Shown here: piece by piece, positions 7,856-16,538 of the stretch
Position numbering within the stretch: position 1 is the stretch's first letter
Layout of the letters: every line of letters begins with the position of its first letter
Source: Chrysochromulina parva
Taxonomy: Eukaryota; Haptophyta; Prymnesiales; Chrysochromulinaceae
Length of the DNA stretch: 21,649 bases
Reading direction: 5' to 3'
Assembly (NCBI GenBank): GCA_002887195.1
Contig: PJAB01000723.1
Coordinates: 1-21,649 of the forward strand
Made by a program: the position numbers and the translations under genes
Notes under the pieces: model-generated
Told to the model about the DNA's origin: nothing
Seen by the model: only the letters and a program-made list of their open reading frames with translations
The model's database searches: none

Positions 7856-8551
7856 ATGAACTTCCACAATTCGAGATTTGTTCGTGCACCGCTTCCACAC
7901 ACCATCGACGCGCGTGTTTTTGCGATGCCCCTCGGCCTCCTTGCGCTGCCGCTGGCGTTCGTCCTGCACGGAATCCGTCCTCGGCACGAGTGCGGCATTT
8001 GCACCGTCGCAGCTCGGCACGCGCCTGCTCGAGCAGATGCTGCTGCGCCGACGCTGCGCGAGCAAATGATGGCCTACCTGAAGAGTGTGCAGGAGCGTGG
8101 CATCGAGCTGACGCCGGACCAAAAAGCGATGATTCGCGAGTTTCAGGAGGATGAGGAGCTGCTTGAACAGACGGGGCGCGTCGATTTCATGAAGGGTGCC
8201 CAGGTCCTCACGCCGGATGAGTTCACGGCACGACAACAGACCGCTCCCCTGCCATCAGTGATGAGCGCGCCAGTGTCAATGTCTGCCATCCCCGCGCCGA
8301 CGCCGATGGCTGCATCTGCAGCCATTGGCGGCTTTGATGGTTGGGCATCGACGGTAGGGCAAACGTATTCGATGCCGCCACCGGATGCAGTCGATGCTAC
8401 CAAGGCGCGTCTGTGGCTGATGCAGCGTAGCGAGCGAGAGACGGCGATTCGCCTCTTGGCTCAGAGTGCGCTGAGGAATGGGCTGACCGACGTCGACTCC
8501 AGAGAGCTGCGCCGCGTGCTCGCCTCGCTCATCGTGACGCTCACATCATGA
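7856..8551 (+). CDS. Unknown protein with hydrophobic, possibly targeting, N-terminus
   Basis: The 231-residue ORF starts at the ATG at 7856. A second ATG at 7925 gives MPLGLLALPLAFVLHG, a good signal-peptide-like segment, followed by an Arg/Ala-rich stretch (AARHAPARADAAAP). That arrangement is what an algal signal-plus-transit leader would look like, so plastid or secretory targeting is possible. Residues of about 66-120 form a predicted charged helix (LREQMMAYLKSVQERG, ELTPDQKAMIREFQEDEELL, FMKGAQVLTPDEF). A Met/Ala/Pro/Ser-rich linker follows, then a C-terminal helix (RLWLMQRSERETAIRLLAQS, LRRVLASLIVTLTS). I do not recognise the family and see no catalytic motif. It is divergent from the cyclin gene. 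Confidence 0.6.
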   Translation: MNFHNSRFVRAPLPHTIDARVFAMPLGLLALPLAFVLHGIRPRHECGICTVAARHAPARADAAAPTLREQMMAYLKSVQERGIELTPDQKAMIREFQEDEELLEQTGRVDFMKGAQVLTPDEFTARQQTAPLPSVMSAPVSMSAIPAPTPMAASAAIGGFDGWASTVGQTYSMPPPDAVDATKARLWLMQRSERETAIRLLAQSALRNGLTDVDSRELRRVLASLIVTLTS

Positions 8552-8680
8552 GGCTTTCGTCTGCCGGTTGGAGTCTGCTTGCATGCACGCTGCAGGGCCC
8601 GCACCAGGCCGCCAGGCCGCGCACGGTGGTCACGTGGCCGGTCCGGTCCGCGGGCGTATGTCGCCTTTAAGCCGACTGCT

Positions 8681-8722
8681 CTGTGGCTACATGTCCGACT
8701 GATCTGTGGCTACATGCCCGAC
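8681..8722. repeat. 19-bp direct repeat pair
   Basis: The unit ctgtggctacatgtccgac at 8681-8699 recurs at 8704-8722 with one t-to-c change. The period is 23 bp. It lies outside any gene. Confidence 0.8.
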
Positions 8723-9100
8723 AGCTCAGACGCGAGACGGTCATATTATTTGTCTTCGATGAGTTTCGCGCAGTTAACGCGCGAGTGTCGCGAGGTCTCG
8801 AGGCATGATTAGACCCGCGGGCTGTTTTGGAGGAGCAGTTTTGGAGCGGGCGGAACAACGACACGCGGCTCGGGTGCACAGCGAGCGTCGGTACTCTGAC
8901 CGCGTCAGCCGGGGAGCTCGGGTGGTTTCGCCCGTGCGCGTAAAAGTTTAAAGGAACACCGCCCCTGTGCCCGAAACCAACTCGCCCATGGAAAACACAC
9001 GAAAAAACTAAAAAAACTCAAAAACTCTAAAAACACACGACCTCGGCGTCTCGTTGCAGGGTACCACGTTTCTAAAAAAACAATAAAAAAAATCGTCTGC

Positions 9101-9143
9101 GGATTCGGGCCGGCCCGAATCCCTGCACGCTGCAGCGTGCAGG
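9101..9143. repeat. Two abutting perfect 22-bp palindromes
   Basis: The first palindrome, 9101-9122, has left arm ggattcgggcc and an exact reverse-complement right arm. The second, 9122-9143, has left arm cctgcacgctg and an exact reverse-complement right arm. They share base 9122. Neither has a loop, so each could form a cruciform or serve as a dimeric protein-binding site. They follow an A-rich tract and sit in the shared 3' region of two convergent genes, which would suit a transcription-end or replication-fork structure. Confidence 0.9.
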
Positions 9144-9414
9144 AGAAGCAACGACGTCGCGCGTCGTTTCCGGAAATCGGACCCTTCCTTTAAGTATACG
9201 CAATACGGCTATGAATTCGGACACGGCCCAGAGTGTCTGGTGTCGGTCGTCCAACGAAGTCGAAGACCGAACCGGTGTGAAAGGGAAACTCTACGCGAAC
9301 CGGCCGCGAGAGCGCGGAGAGGCGACCGCGGGAAAACGCCCCCGGCGCTGCAGGGGGGGCGTGGCCGGCTTGCAACCCGAATGGTTGGCGCTGCTGCCTT
9401 GGCATAGGATAGTC

Positions 9415-12400
9415 TTAGAGGTCCTCCATCCGAAGCACGCCAACCTTATCGGGCAGTGCCATCGCATCATCGGCGCTCACAGTCGATGCGGCCGCGCGCT
9501 TGGCCTGGGCCGCACGCTTCTTGGCGCTCTTGCCTTCCACTGCTGCTGCTGCCTTCTTGCCAGGGCCCTGCCGGCGCTTGCTCGATGCCCCGTCTTCCTC
9601 GTCGTCGTCGTTGACGCCGTCCAAGTCCTCATCGTCCTCGCCGTTCCCCGGCGGCCCAAGATCTTGGTCGTCGTCGTCGTCGTCGTCGTCGTCCACCTTG
9701 ACACCAGATCCTTGAGCCTCGGCCTCCGCTCGCCGCTGCGCCTCGAGCCTCTGCTGCTCCTCCCGCTCGCTCTTGAACCACTTCGAGTACGGGCTCGTGC
9801 CTGCCGCCTTCTCGTCCGCAAGGAAGCCGTTGGACGCTTTCTCGTCCGACGGAGCGAATTCGACGGCGTCGCGTCGCGTGGCGACGAATCGCGCTTGCGC
9901 CTCGACTTGCGCGAGCAGCCGCTTACAGCGCTTCTGCAGCGCGACAATCTTGGAGGCCTTGGCCATCGCGCGCAGCTGGAGTACCGTCGGAGCCGCAAGC
10001 TCGGGGAAGGCTATCGAGTGTGAAATCGAGCCCAGATGCTCCGCCAGAAGGTAGAGTGCCTCCTGCACGAGACCCTCCTGGAAGATACGCTTCGTCGAGT
10101 CCGCGCCCGACACCTTGACGAGCACGGACCAGTCAACGGGCCGCTCGGTGCGCGCATTCTTTGGCGTCTTGTTGAGCTCCGCGAAGCGCAGCGCCTCGAG
10201 CAGCAGCGGCGCCACGGGCACCTGCAGGCACGCACGCACGGGGCGGCCGACGGCAACGGCAGGGGAGACGACGCATCAGATTGTACGGAGAGGCGATCGT
10301 GGGTCGGGAGGCCTCACTTGGCGGCCGGCACGGCGCGCACGCCAGGCACCGGCGGGCAGGCGGGCGGGCTGACGCTGCCGCGAGCAGTCGGATGCGGTGT
10401 GCCGCGTAGTTAAGTAGAGGCGCGCGGTGTTGAGCCACGCGCCTCTGTGGAGTCATACGCGACGCCGGTGGTTAAGGCCGGTGCTGGGCAAGCCAGCGCG
10501 TGCTGTGGGCCGTGGAAGTTAGAGGACCACTCATGGGGTTGAGACTCCTCAGGCATTGGGCCGTGCGTGGGGGAGAAGAGGCGGGGAGGAGCCAGGCACG
10601 CAGGGAGTCGAAGGGAGGCGCGTTGGGCCGACGCACGTAGATGCCAAGCTCGGCACAGAGCTGGTTGAGGATGCGGCAGCACTGGAAACGTAGTGGCGCG
10701 TAGCGGATCGAGGGCAGTAGCCGCGCCGTGCCGAGCGTCACCTGCACCAGCGGGTAGACGAGCTGGCGCAGCGGCGTGCTGCTCGAGCGGGCATGTGCGC
10801 ACAGTACCTGCGCCCACACGCGCAGGCAGTTGACATACTGCCAGTTGTAGACCTGGCGCGTCGCCTCGGGCGTCGCCTTCTGGATGGCGTTCCGCAGATG
10901 GATGGCAAGCTGCCGGATGTACACGAAGGCGTGCCGGTAGGCCGCCTGCGCGTCCACTGCGCACATGTCGACCACGCAAGAGGAGAGCAGCACGAGGTGC
11001 TGCAGCGTGACGCGGTTTGTTCTGCTCGAGGCCTGTGCATAGGCGAGGTAGAGGCCCTTGAGGCAGTGCTCGACAAATGGATAAGGCAGACTGCACGCGA
11101 GTTGCCGGATGATGGCGAACCCGAGCAGCGTGTTCTGCTGCGCGCCGCCCGCCTCGCCCGGCGGCGCCGCCCACACGCGCAGCGTCGCCTTGAGCAGCTT
11201 GGGGCAAAGCTTGGGCAAGCAAAAGTAGAACGGAAGCAGGCGATGCATCTGCTGCAGCGTGACTGCGATCATGGAGGCCTCGCTCAACTGCCCAGCAAAC
11301 TGCAACAGGTGCGTCAGATATGACTTAACGAGCGGCTGGTGCTTCCTCCAGTGCGCCCAAGCATCAGGCCGATCGAGCCCTGCCTTGGTCTTCGCGCCCG
11401 CCGCCACGGCGGCCGCGCCGCCTGCCACGTGCCGCCGCAGGACTTCATCCATGGACGAGAGGCAGAACTGCATCAGCTGGTTGAAGACGCCGCCGCTCGT
11501 GTATGTGAACACGTCGTCGCGCTGCGCGTCGCTCGCGTCGCCGAAGCGCACCGCCGCACGGAAGGCGCTCACTGCCTCCTTGAGAGTCCTCGTGTCTTGC
11601 TTCGACTGCAGCGTCTGCTGCCACGTCTTGACCATCGCACTCGTCACCTCGATGAGCTTGATCGGTTTGGGCGCGGGGGGCGCCTTCGCCTTCGAATGGT
11701 CGACCACCACCTCCTCGTCCTCCTCGTCCTCCTCGTCGTCCATGTCATCGTCCTCGTCTTCCTCGTCGTCCTCGTCCTGCTCCTGGCCCTCATTGTCCTC
11801 GTCGTCCTCGTCCTCGTCGTCCTCATTTTGCGGCGCCGCCTTACCCGCATCCTTAGTGGGCCTCTTTGCCGCCGCCTTCGCCCCGGTCGGCTTCGGCTTC
11901 TCGTCCTCGTCGTCCTCGTCGTCCTCGTCGTCCTCGTCGTCCTCATCCTCATCCTCATCCTCCTCGCCCTCAAAGGCGAGCAGATTCTGATCAGTCTCCT
12001 TGAGGAATTTGTAAAAGTCCGGGTCTGACTTCTCGAGCGCCGCCAGATCGGCCGCGTGCTGCGCCGCCTTGCTACGCTTGCCATTGGCGGCTGGCGATGA
12101 CGCCGGCGCCTCCTCAACCTCCTCCTTGTCGTCGTCCTCCTCATCGTCGTCCTCGCCCTCGAGCTCCTCCATGGTCTGCTCGAAGCCACCATCCATGAAC
12201 TCGTCAACGTTCATGCGGCCCGTGTAGCTCGAGCCGCGCAGCGGCTTGGTGCCGCTGCCTCTAGCGCCTTCGGCTTCTGAGCGGAGCAGCACAGACCCAC
12301 CCTTGGGCCGCTCATTTTCAGCCGCACGCTTCATGCTCTTCTCAAGCTTTGAGCGTTTGATGCGCTTGACCTGCCGCTCTTTGAAGATTCGCTTGCCGAG

Positions 12401-12523
12401 CTTCGCCTTCGCTTTCTGCTTGGTGGTGACTTTGGGCGCTCGAGGAACGCTGTCGCCTGGCATGACCGGAGTGGCGACGTCGTGCTTTCCTTTTCGTCGG
12501 TCGTCCACGCGACGAGCCGCCAT
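9415..12523 (-). CDS. NOC2: Nucleolar complex protein 2 (NOC2), two exons
   Basis: Exon 1 is 12523-10637 (629 codons from the ATG at 12523). The frame upstream offers only a GTG. Exon 2 is 10221-9415 (268 codons plus stop). The total of 897 residues fits the family. The N-terminus is basic (KQKAKAKLGKRIFKERQ, VKRIKRSKLEKSM). Residues of about 125-280 include long Asp/Glu runs. The conserved NOC2 helical-repeat core runs from about 290 to 750 and includes WRKHQPLVKSYLTHLLQF, LRQLVYPLVQVTLG and LRFQCCRILNQL. Exon 2 continues with VPVAPLLLEAL, LNKTPKNARTERPVDWSV and IAFPELAAPTVLQLR, then an acidic and basic tail. NOC2 pairs with NOC1 and NOC3 to mature and export pre-60S ribosomes in nucleolus and nucleoplasm. 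Codon runs for the acidic tracts are near-microsatellite (gtcctc-type), so length may vary between strains. Confidence 0.93.
10222..10636 (-). other. Intron of the NOC2 gene
   Basis: This is a 415-bp intron with donor ATCTAC|GTGCGT and acceptor GTGCCTGCAG|GTGCCC. It is phase 0 and joins LGIY to VPVAPLLLE, matching the uninterrupted family sequence. It is the longest intron in the window. I see no ORF or RNA gene inside it. Confidence 0.85.
11700..11970. repeat. Trinucleotide-type low-complexity DNA encoding acidic tracts
   Basis: This stretch consists largely of tcc/tcg/tca triplets on the plus strand. It encodes runs of Glu and Asp in NOC2 on the minus strand. Its plus-strand reading gives an artificial poly-Ser ORF that should be ignored. 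Similar shorter tracts lie at 9596-9695 and 12110-12175. Confidence 0.85.
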
Positions 12524-12881
12524 ACTGGGCACTTTCACGAATCAAGTCTTTGTGAACACTAATTGCGTAGGATTTTCGGAAGCTTCTGCAATGGCGGCGG
12601 CCTTGTTTCACGAATGTTTCACGACGCTTTTCTCCGCTATCGTGCCTAATCGCTTGCGAAATGTGGGCGCCAAGGGCCCCCAGCCGCCAGCCTAACCCCA
12701 GCCCATTGGCGCAGCCTCGAACCTGGTCTTGGCTCGAAAGCGAACCTGGCTTTGGCTGTTCGTGCTCGCTCCCTTAAGAGAGATTTGTAACTGAACGAGC
12801 TGGTCCCTACCAATTCCTACCAATTGGCGGGACCCCCTTTCAATTGCGGTGGGAGAATATTATCTCTAATACCGTACCGCC
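12524..12881. other. Upstream region of NOC2, no gene seen
   Basis: These 358 bp lie upstream of the NOC2 start and so should hold its promoter. The region has an imperfect doubling of gaacctgg-yttggct (about 12718-12766) and a doubled taccaatt at about 12808-12826. No TATA box or coding signal is clear. Confidence 0.45.
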
Positions 12882-13208
12882 TCAAATGTGGTTATTTAAC
12901 GCACGATTGCTTTGGGGACGGCGACGGGCTGCTACCCGGATCCAAGTGCAGCGCAACGTCAGCGACGGGAACGATTCGGACGAGCGCATCAAGCCAAATC
13001 GCTTCACAGCACCAAAAGCGGACACTCGCGGACACTGCTTCCTTGGATGTGAGGCGCCCTTGGCAATACCCACGAGCTCGAGGTCGAACTGCACCGTGTC
13101 GTCCTTGAGCGCCGAGAAGCGTGAGCTATGCGGCAGCATCACACGTCTCTTGCTGCCGACCTTCATGTTGGTGACCAATGGACAGCTGCCGCTCAACGTC
13201 TTGCACAT
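12882..13208 (-). CDS. FKBP-type prolyl isomerase, C-terminal exon or remnant
   Basis: The ORF contains TNMKVGSKRRVMLP and then DDTVQFDLELVGIAKGA. This is the end of an FKBP domain (family pattern: MkvGgkRrv-iP ... tl-FdvELl-i). The aromatic GYG loop between the two is replaced by HSSRFSALK. The FKBP N-terminal half is not in this frame. The ATG at 13208 directly follows an in-frame stop and is probably not the true start. An intron at 13186-13272 (87 bp, GGGAG|GTGGAG to GAGCGGCAG|CTGTCC) would join an upstream frame ending SEDALLG to SCPLVTNMKVG with phase agreement. No FKBP active-site FDSS-type segment is visible in that upstream frame. It could be an intact split gene or a decayed copy. 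FKBPs catalyse cis-trans proline isomerisation. About 60 residues after ELVGI look non-conserved. Confidence 0.42.
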   Translation of the reverse strand: MCKTLSGSCPLVTNMKVGSKRRVMLPHSSRFSALKDDTVQFDLELVGIAKGASHPRKQCPRVSAFGAVKRFGLMRSSESFPSLTLRCTWIRVAARRRPQSNRALNNHI

Positions 13209-13915
13209 CGGTCATGCCGTCGGTGCAGCCCATGACAATGGTTCGTGGCTGCTGGCCTTCGGTTGTCTCCACCTCCCGAGGAGAGCATCTTCGCTGTAGA
13301 CCGCTACGCAGACACGCGCAGACCGTGTGTACCATTGAAACCTGATGCGCCAGCCGTGCCGCCGAGAGTAGCAGCTTCGGTGGATGAGAGCGAGACCGTC
13401 AGCGGAAAAGAGAAGCATGTGAGGAAGATGATGATGCAGCCAAGGGAAAATAACCGACGAGCTGAGCGAACTTGAGGCAGACCAAGACCGCCAACGGGAT
13501 CACGAAGACTACAATCGTGAGGATACATGGGGCTGCCTCCCGAAGGGCCGAACGCCTCCTCCGTGTGTTGCCATCCCACGATTTGTGTATCTGGTCCGAC
13601 ATGGGGTCGTGAACCTCCCTTCCTCAGGCGGTGGAGATCGCTCGGCCCATGGGGAGCGATTCGTCTTCATGTTAATACACACAACACGTCTTCGGCCCTT
13701 CACACACATCATCAGGGTGCAGGTCGAGGTCCACGGGACCAACTTTCAGGACGGGCGTGTCGGTTGCATGCACTTCAGTCCAACAAACTTGTGCCGACCA
13801 ACGTCCTTTTTCGTCGTCGTTGACAGTCACCAGCAAGCGACTTGTGGAGTCGCCAGTGAGTCGCGCAGACGCACGACGCACGTTGCACTACACGTGCCAT
13901 CAGCTTGAAATAGGC
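13209..13915. other. Region between the FKBP-like exon and the DPY30 start
   Basis: Apart from the small membrane ORF at 13399-13602 this 707-bp region has no gene I can name. It should contain the DPY30 promoter on the plus strand and any upstream exons of the minus-strand FKBP-like gene. A minus-strand open frame at 13672-13881 (with VTVNDDEKGRWSAQVCWTEV) is moderately codon-like. It starts only at a GTG and matches no family I know. Confidence 0.4.
13399..13602 (-). CDS. Small ORF with one strong membrane segment
   Basis: The 67-residue ORF starts at the ATG at 13602. Residues of about 26-54 contain CILTIVVFVIPLAVLVCLKF, a convincing transmembrane helix after a basic stretch (TRRRRSALRE), and a Ser-rich tail follows. 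It lies upstream of the FKBP-like exon on the same strand. It could be a stand-alone small membrane protein or the first exon of that gene, giving a membrane-anchored FKBP. Neither option is proven, and no homologue is recognised. Confidence 0.3.
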   Translation of the reverse strand: MSDQIHKSWDGNTRRRRSALREAAPCILTIVVFVIPLAVLVCLKFAQLVGYFPLAASSSSSHASLFR

Positions 13916-14140
13916 ATGCCAATTGCTGCCGCAGATTTCTTCTCCGATGATGCGGAGCACCCTGCGGCATCTGAATCGGCGGATCAAGTCCCCGCACCGG
14001 GAAATGCGGCGATTCGCTCCTACTTGACCGCGAGACTGACGCCAGTTCTAGTGAAGGCGCTGATAAAGATGGATGAAGAAAATCCATCGCGGCCACTGCA
14101 GTGGCTCGCCTCCTATCTCGAAGAATACACTGATATTTAG
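13916..14140 (+). CDS. DPY30: DPY30/Sdc1-like COMPASS subunit
   Basis: The 74-residue product starts at the ATG at 13916. A longer open frame upstream (from 13757) lacks any conserved sequence. Residues of about 32-72 form the Dpy-30 motif: YLTARLTPVLVKALIKMDEE then NPSRPLQWLASYLEEY. It matches the family order (YLr-tv-P-L--gl--l---rP-dPi-wLa-yLl). The motif makes a dimeric X-type four-helix bundle that docks on ASH2. In the nucleus this supports H3K4 methylation by COMPASS/MLL complexes. Dpy-30 motifs also occur in ciliary radial-spoke and adenylate-kinase proteins, so a flagellar role is possible. The human protein is 99 residues. The shorter N-terminus here is acidic and unconserved. Confidence 0.85.
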   Translation: MPIAAADFFSDDAEHPAASESADQVPAPGNAAIRSYLTARLTPVLVKALIKMDEENPSRPLQWLASYLEEYTDI

Positions 14141-14560
14141 ATCACAAGTACACTGATCAGTCCACAGTCGCCCATAATCGCCCATCGAAGTACGTACTTG
14201 TCGATGAGATCACAGGCCCCGCACCTGCTCCTGCACATCGCATCGGCGAACGAGTACATTTCCGGCGCGACATAGGAATTTCCTGCGCATTTCCCATCGG
14301 CTCCGGTTGATGAGGATATGACCATCGTGCATCGCGGATGAGCGATAAAAATGCACAACGAGGAAATGATCGAGGATATGACCATCGATGAGGATAAAAA
14401 TGCACAAAGGAAATGCACATCGTCGTGAAGGGATACATGTCGTGTATCGCGCACAATCGCATTAGAAATCATCCCGCGTCGCAAAGGCGGTCACAATTAC
14501 ATCTACTTCCGTTCCATGTTCATCGAGTCATCGAGATAGCATATCGAGGTAGGAATGTCG
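14141..14560. other. Convergent intergenic region with tandem repeats
   Basis: These 420 bp lie between the stops of DPY30 (plus) and the coiled-coil gene (minus). Base composition is clearly more AT-rich than the genes. It contains the imperfect 60-bp duplication at 14312-14416. Otherwise I see nothing codon-like. Confidence 0.6.
14312..14416. repeat. Imperfect tandem duplication, about 60 bp
   Basis: The block gaggatatgaccatcg occurs at 14312-14327 and 14372-14387. The block gataaaaatgcacaa occurs at 14344-14358 and 14393-14407. An aggaaatg follows each copy. The second copy has lost 11 bp relative to the first. Confidence 0.85.
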
Positions 14561-15904
14561 CTATTCCTTCGCCCCGGCGGCGAGGCTAGCCCGGAGCGCC
14601 TCTTCGGCTTTGGCGCGCATCTGCTGATAGCGGAGCTCCTCCTTGAGATCCTCTATCTCCTTTTCAGCTCGCTCCGCCGCCTTGCGCCCCTCCTTGGCAC
14701 GTACCTGCGTGTCGAGGTCTCGCAGCCACTCGCGCCGCTTGCGCTCGGCAAGGTTGATCTCGGTGGGCGACATGCCCTGGTGCATCGAGGTGAGCGACTG
14801 CATGAACGGCTTGCTTGGTGACGCTAAGGCCTCGCCGCCGCCGCCGAGCACAGCGCCGGTCGCCTCCCTGTCGCCCGGATAGGCGGCCATGTTGATCTGC
14901 AAATTGCGCACACGCTCCCGAGTCTCCGTCAGCTCGCGCTCGAGCGCTGGCGGCACCTCGGCGTAACCACAGTAAGGCACGGGTGCGGGCGGCAGGAGCG
15001 CGGGCTGCGGCTGCTGGAAGGCACTTTGGAAGTGCGGTCGGCCGTGCGTCGCGGGCAGTGGCTGCGCGACGTATGAGGTCGACGGCGGGGCCGCGTACGT
15101 AGCGGCCGGCGGGACCTCGTACATAGCGGCCGGCGGGGCCGCGTACATAGAGACCGGCGGCGCGTACGAGGGTGGCGGCGGCGGCGGCGCGGCGGAGAGC
15201 ATCGAGTACACCGACTCTCCCGCAAGGAGCGAGGGCGGCGCTTGCGTCCCGAAGCCAGCTTGGCGGTGCTGCCGACGCAGCGGCGAGGTGAGCCCGGTCG
15301 GGTACGTTGGCGGTGCCGATGGCGGCACTGCGTACGACTGCACGCCCATGGGCGCGCCCGGCGTGAAGACAGACGAGACGAAGCCGTCGAGAGAATTGTT
15401 GTGAGGGGCGAGGGACTCGCCAAGGCGCCGCAGCTGATCGGCCGTCAGCGTGACGCGCAGCTCCGGGGAGGTCTGCCCACCTGTCGAAGCCGTAAGTAAA
15501 GCCTCCAAGTGAGGCGCGGCCGCCACCGGCAGCGGACGAGGACGACCCATCATGCTGCTGCTGCCAGAAGTGGATGGCGGCGGCGGCGGCGAGCGCAGCC
15601 TACCACGCCGGCTCGACGCGCCGACTGTGGCGGTCACGGCTGGTGGCGCCGCTGACGGCACACTCGCAGATCCCGACATGCCCACCATTGGATCGTACTG
15701 CCCGGGCTGCTCGAGGGCGTGCAGCTGTGCGATGAAATCAAAGGCTCGTTGCTTCCGCTCGGTGCTCAGCTCGCTATACATGCGTAGAAGCGGCCCGAGC
15801 TTGTCCTCCTTGGAAGCGATGGGTTCCGAGGAGAAGTGTACGGGTGGAGCAATTTGTACCTTCTTAACAACTTGTCGCTTCTTAACAGCTTCTGCCACCA
15901 ACAT
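14561..15904 (-). CDS. Pro/Tyr-rich protein with CCDC66/CSPP1-like coiled coil
   Basis: The 447-residue ORF starts at the ATG at 15904. The N-terminus (VKKRQVVKKVQIAPPVHF) is basic, followed by a short helix (LGPLLRMYSELSTERKQRAF) and a Pro/Ser/Ala-rich disordered stretch. The middle (nucleotides about 15060-15190) encodes degenerate repeats of MYAAPPA type. Residues of about 383-440 form a charged coiled coil that begins INLAERKRREWLRDLDTQV. This resembles the RK--W--eLd-QV-ek segment of CCDC66 and CSPP1 centrosome/cilium proteins. That family call is by memory of pattern and is weak. No catalytic domain is visible. A structural role at centrosome, basal body or microtubules is inferred. It is convergent with DPY30. 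Confidence 0.62.
   Translation of the reverse strand: MLVAEAVKKRQVVKKVQIAPPVHFSSEPIASKEDKLGPLLRMYSELSTERKQRAFDFIAQLHALEQPGQYDPMVGMSGSASVPSAAPPAVTATVGASSRRGRLRSPPPPPSTSGSSSMMGRPRPLPVAAAPHLEALLTASTGGQTSPELRVTLTADQLRRLGESLAPHNNSLDGFVSSVFTPGAPMGVQSYAVPPSAPPTYPTGLTSPLRRQHRQAGFGTQAPPSLLAGESVYSMLSAAPPPPPPSYAPPVSMYAAPPAAMYEVPPAATYAAPPSTSYVAQPLPATHGRPHFQSAFQQPQPALLPPAPVPYCGYAEVPPALERELTETRERVRNLQINMAAYPGDREATGAVLGGGGEALASPSKPFMQSLTSMHQGMSPTEINLAERKRREWLRDLDTQVRAKEGRKAAERAEKEIEDLKEELRYQQMRAKAEEALRASLAAGAKE
15055..15190 (-). repeat. Degenerate Tyr-Ala-Pro-Pro coding repeats
   Basis: About five units of eight residues (patterns SYAPPVSM, YAAPPAAM, YEVPPAAT, YAAPPSTS) are encoded by 24-bp units. On the plus strand the cores read gcggccggcgg and gtacata. 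The register is conserved while codons have drifted. Confidence 0.7.
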
Positions 15905-16538
15905 GTGCTCGGCCGGCTTGGATGGGGTTGTTCTGTTTCAGTCTTTCAGAGAAGAATGAGGTCAATCAAGTCAAGGCGAGTGGCCGGGCGCGGCGGGCGT
16001 CGCGGCCGGCGAGCCTCCCGGGCCCTTCCGCACTCCGCAGGCTTTTGATACTTGAAGAAAGTAACGGTCCCAAGTTGGGGGTTCAGTCGGCGGCCGTAAC
16101 GGCTCACAATTCAAAAGACAAAGCTCAGACCGCGGCGAAAACGGAGCACACAGCATCTAGATCTACACAGCGCGTCAAGACGAGAAGCGCGTCTTGCAAC
16201 ACACGTTAGTTCGTCGTGAACTGTGCCGAACATGATAGTGATGTTATCATCGTGAATGCACTTCGCGACCGTGTCGTCGGCGACCCATCACCCGTGCCTG
16301 GTGCCCGATACCGCCGCCACAATGGCTCTTCTCTCCGTATCTCGATGCATTCCACCTTGGTCGATGCATATCTACCGGATGCATCTGGCGATTACCAGAT
16401 GCGAGATGATGGGTAAGTGCGTGATGGGGATCCTACGGGGATCCGGGTGGGGGCGGGGGCGCTCACGTCCAACCGCAAGCTCGCATGCCCCAGTTCCCCG
16501 CGCGCTTATCGTCCTGCAAGGCATTCTCCAAAAGCCAC
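15905..16538. other. Intergenic region between the coiled-coil and MFS genes
   Basis: These 634 bp hold the coiled-coil gene promoter and the 3' end of the transporter gene, both on the minus strand. A hairpin-capable inverted repeat (gcatctgg, 6-bp loop, ccagatgc) lies at 16381-16402. Two ggatcc sites flank a short spacer at about 16428-16444, next to a G-rich run (gtgggggcgggggcg). No gene is supported. Confidence 0.55.
16381..16402. repeat. Short inverted repeat, 8-bp stem
   Basis: gcatctgg and ccagatgc form a perfect 8-bp stem with a 6-base loop. It is not followed by a T run and lies about 140 bp past the transporter stop codon side. Function is unknown and it could be chance. Confidence 0.5.

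Larger units (their letters stand above)
8552..9414. other. Convergent gene-free region with repeats and palindromes
   Basis: These 863 bp lie between the 3' ends of the unknown plus-strand gene and the minus-strand NOC2 gene. The region holds a 19-bp direct repeat (8681-8699 and 8704-8722, one mismatch), a doubled gttttggag at about 8823-8849, A-rich tracts at 8997-9035 and 9073-9091, and two abutting palindromes at 9101-9143. No ORF here looks codon-like. Confidence 0.6.

Noticed and set aside
9211..10023. Plus-strand ORF opposite NOC2 exon 2
   Set aside because: It is a shadow of the acidic tail and conserved NOC2 exon, and its Val/Arg-rich translation is artificial.
11259..11990. Long plus-strand ORF with poly-Ser and poly-Val stretches
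   Set aside because: It is the complement of the Asp/Glu tracts of NOC2. The minus-strand protein has clear homology.
13585..13908. Plus-strand ORF beginning MYLVRHG, like a phosphoglycerate-mutase start
   Set aside because: The rest of the frame has no mutase motif or codon bias, and it overlaps better minus-strand candidates and the DPY30 leader.
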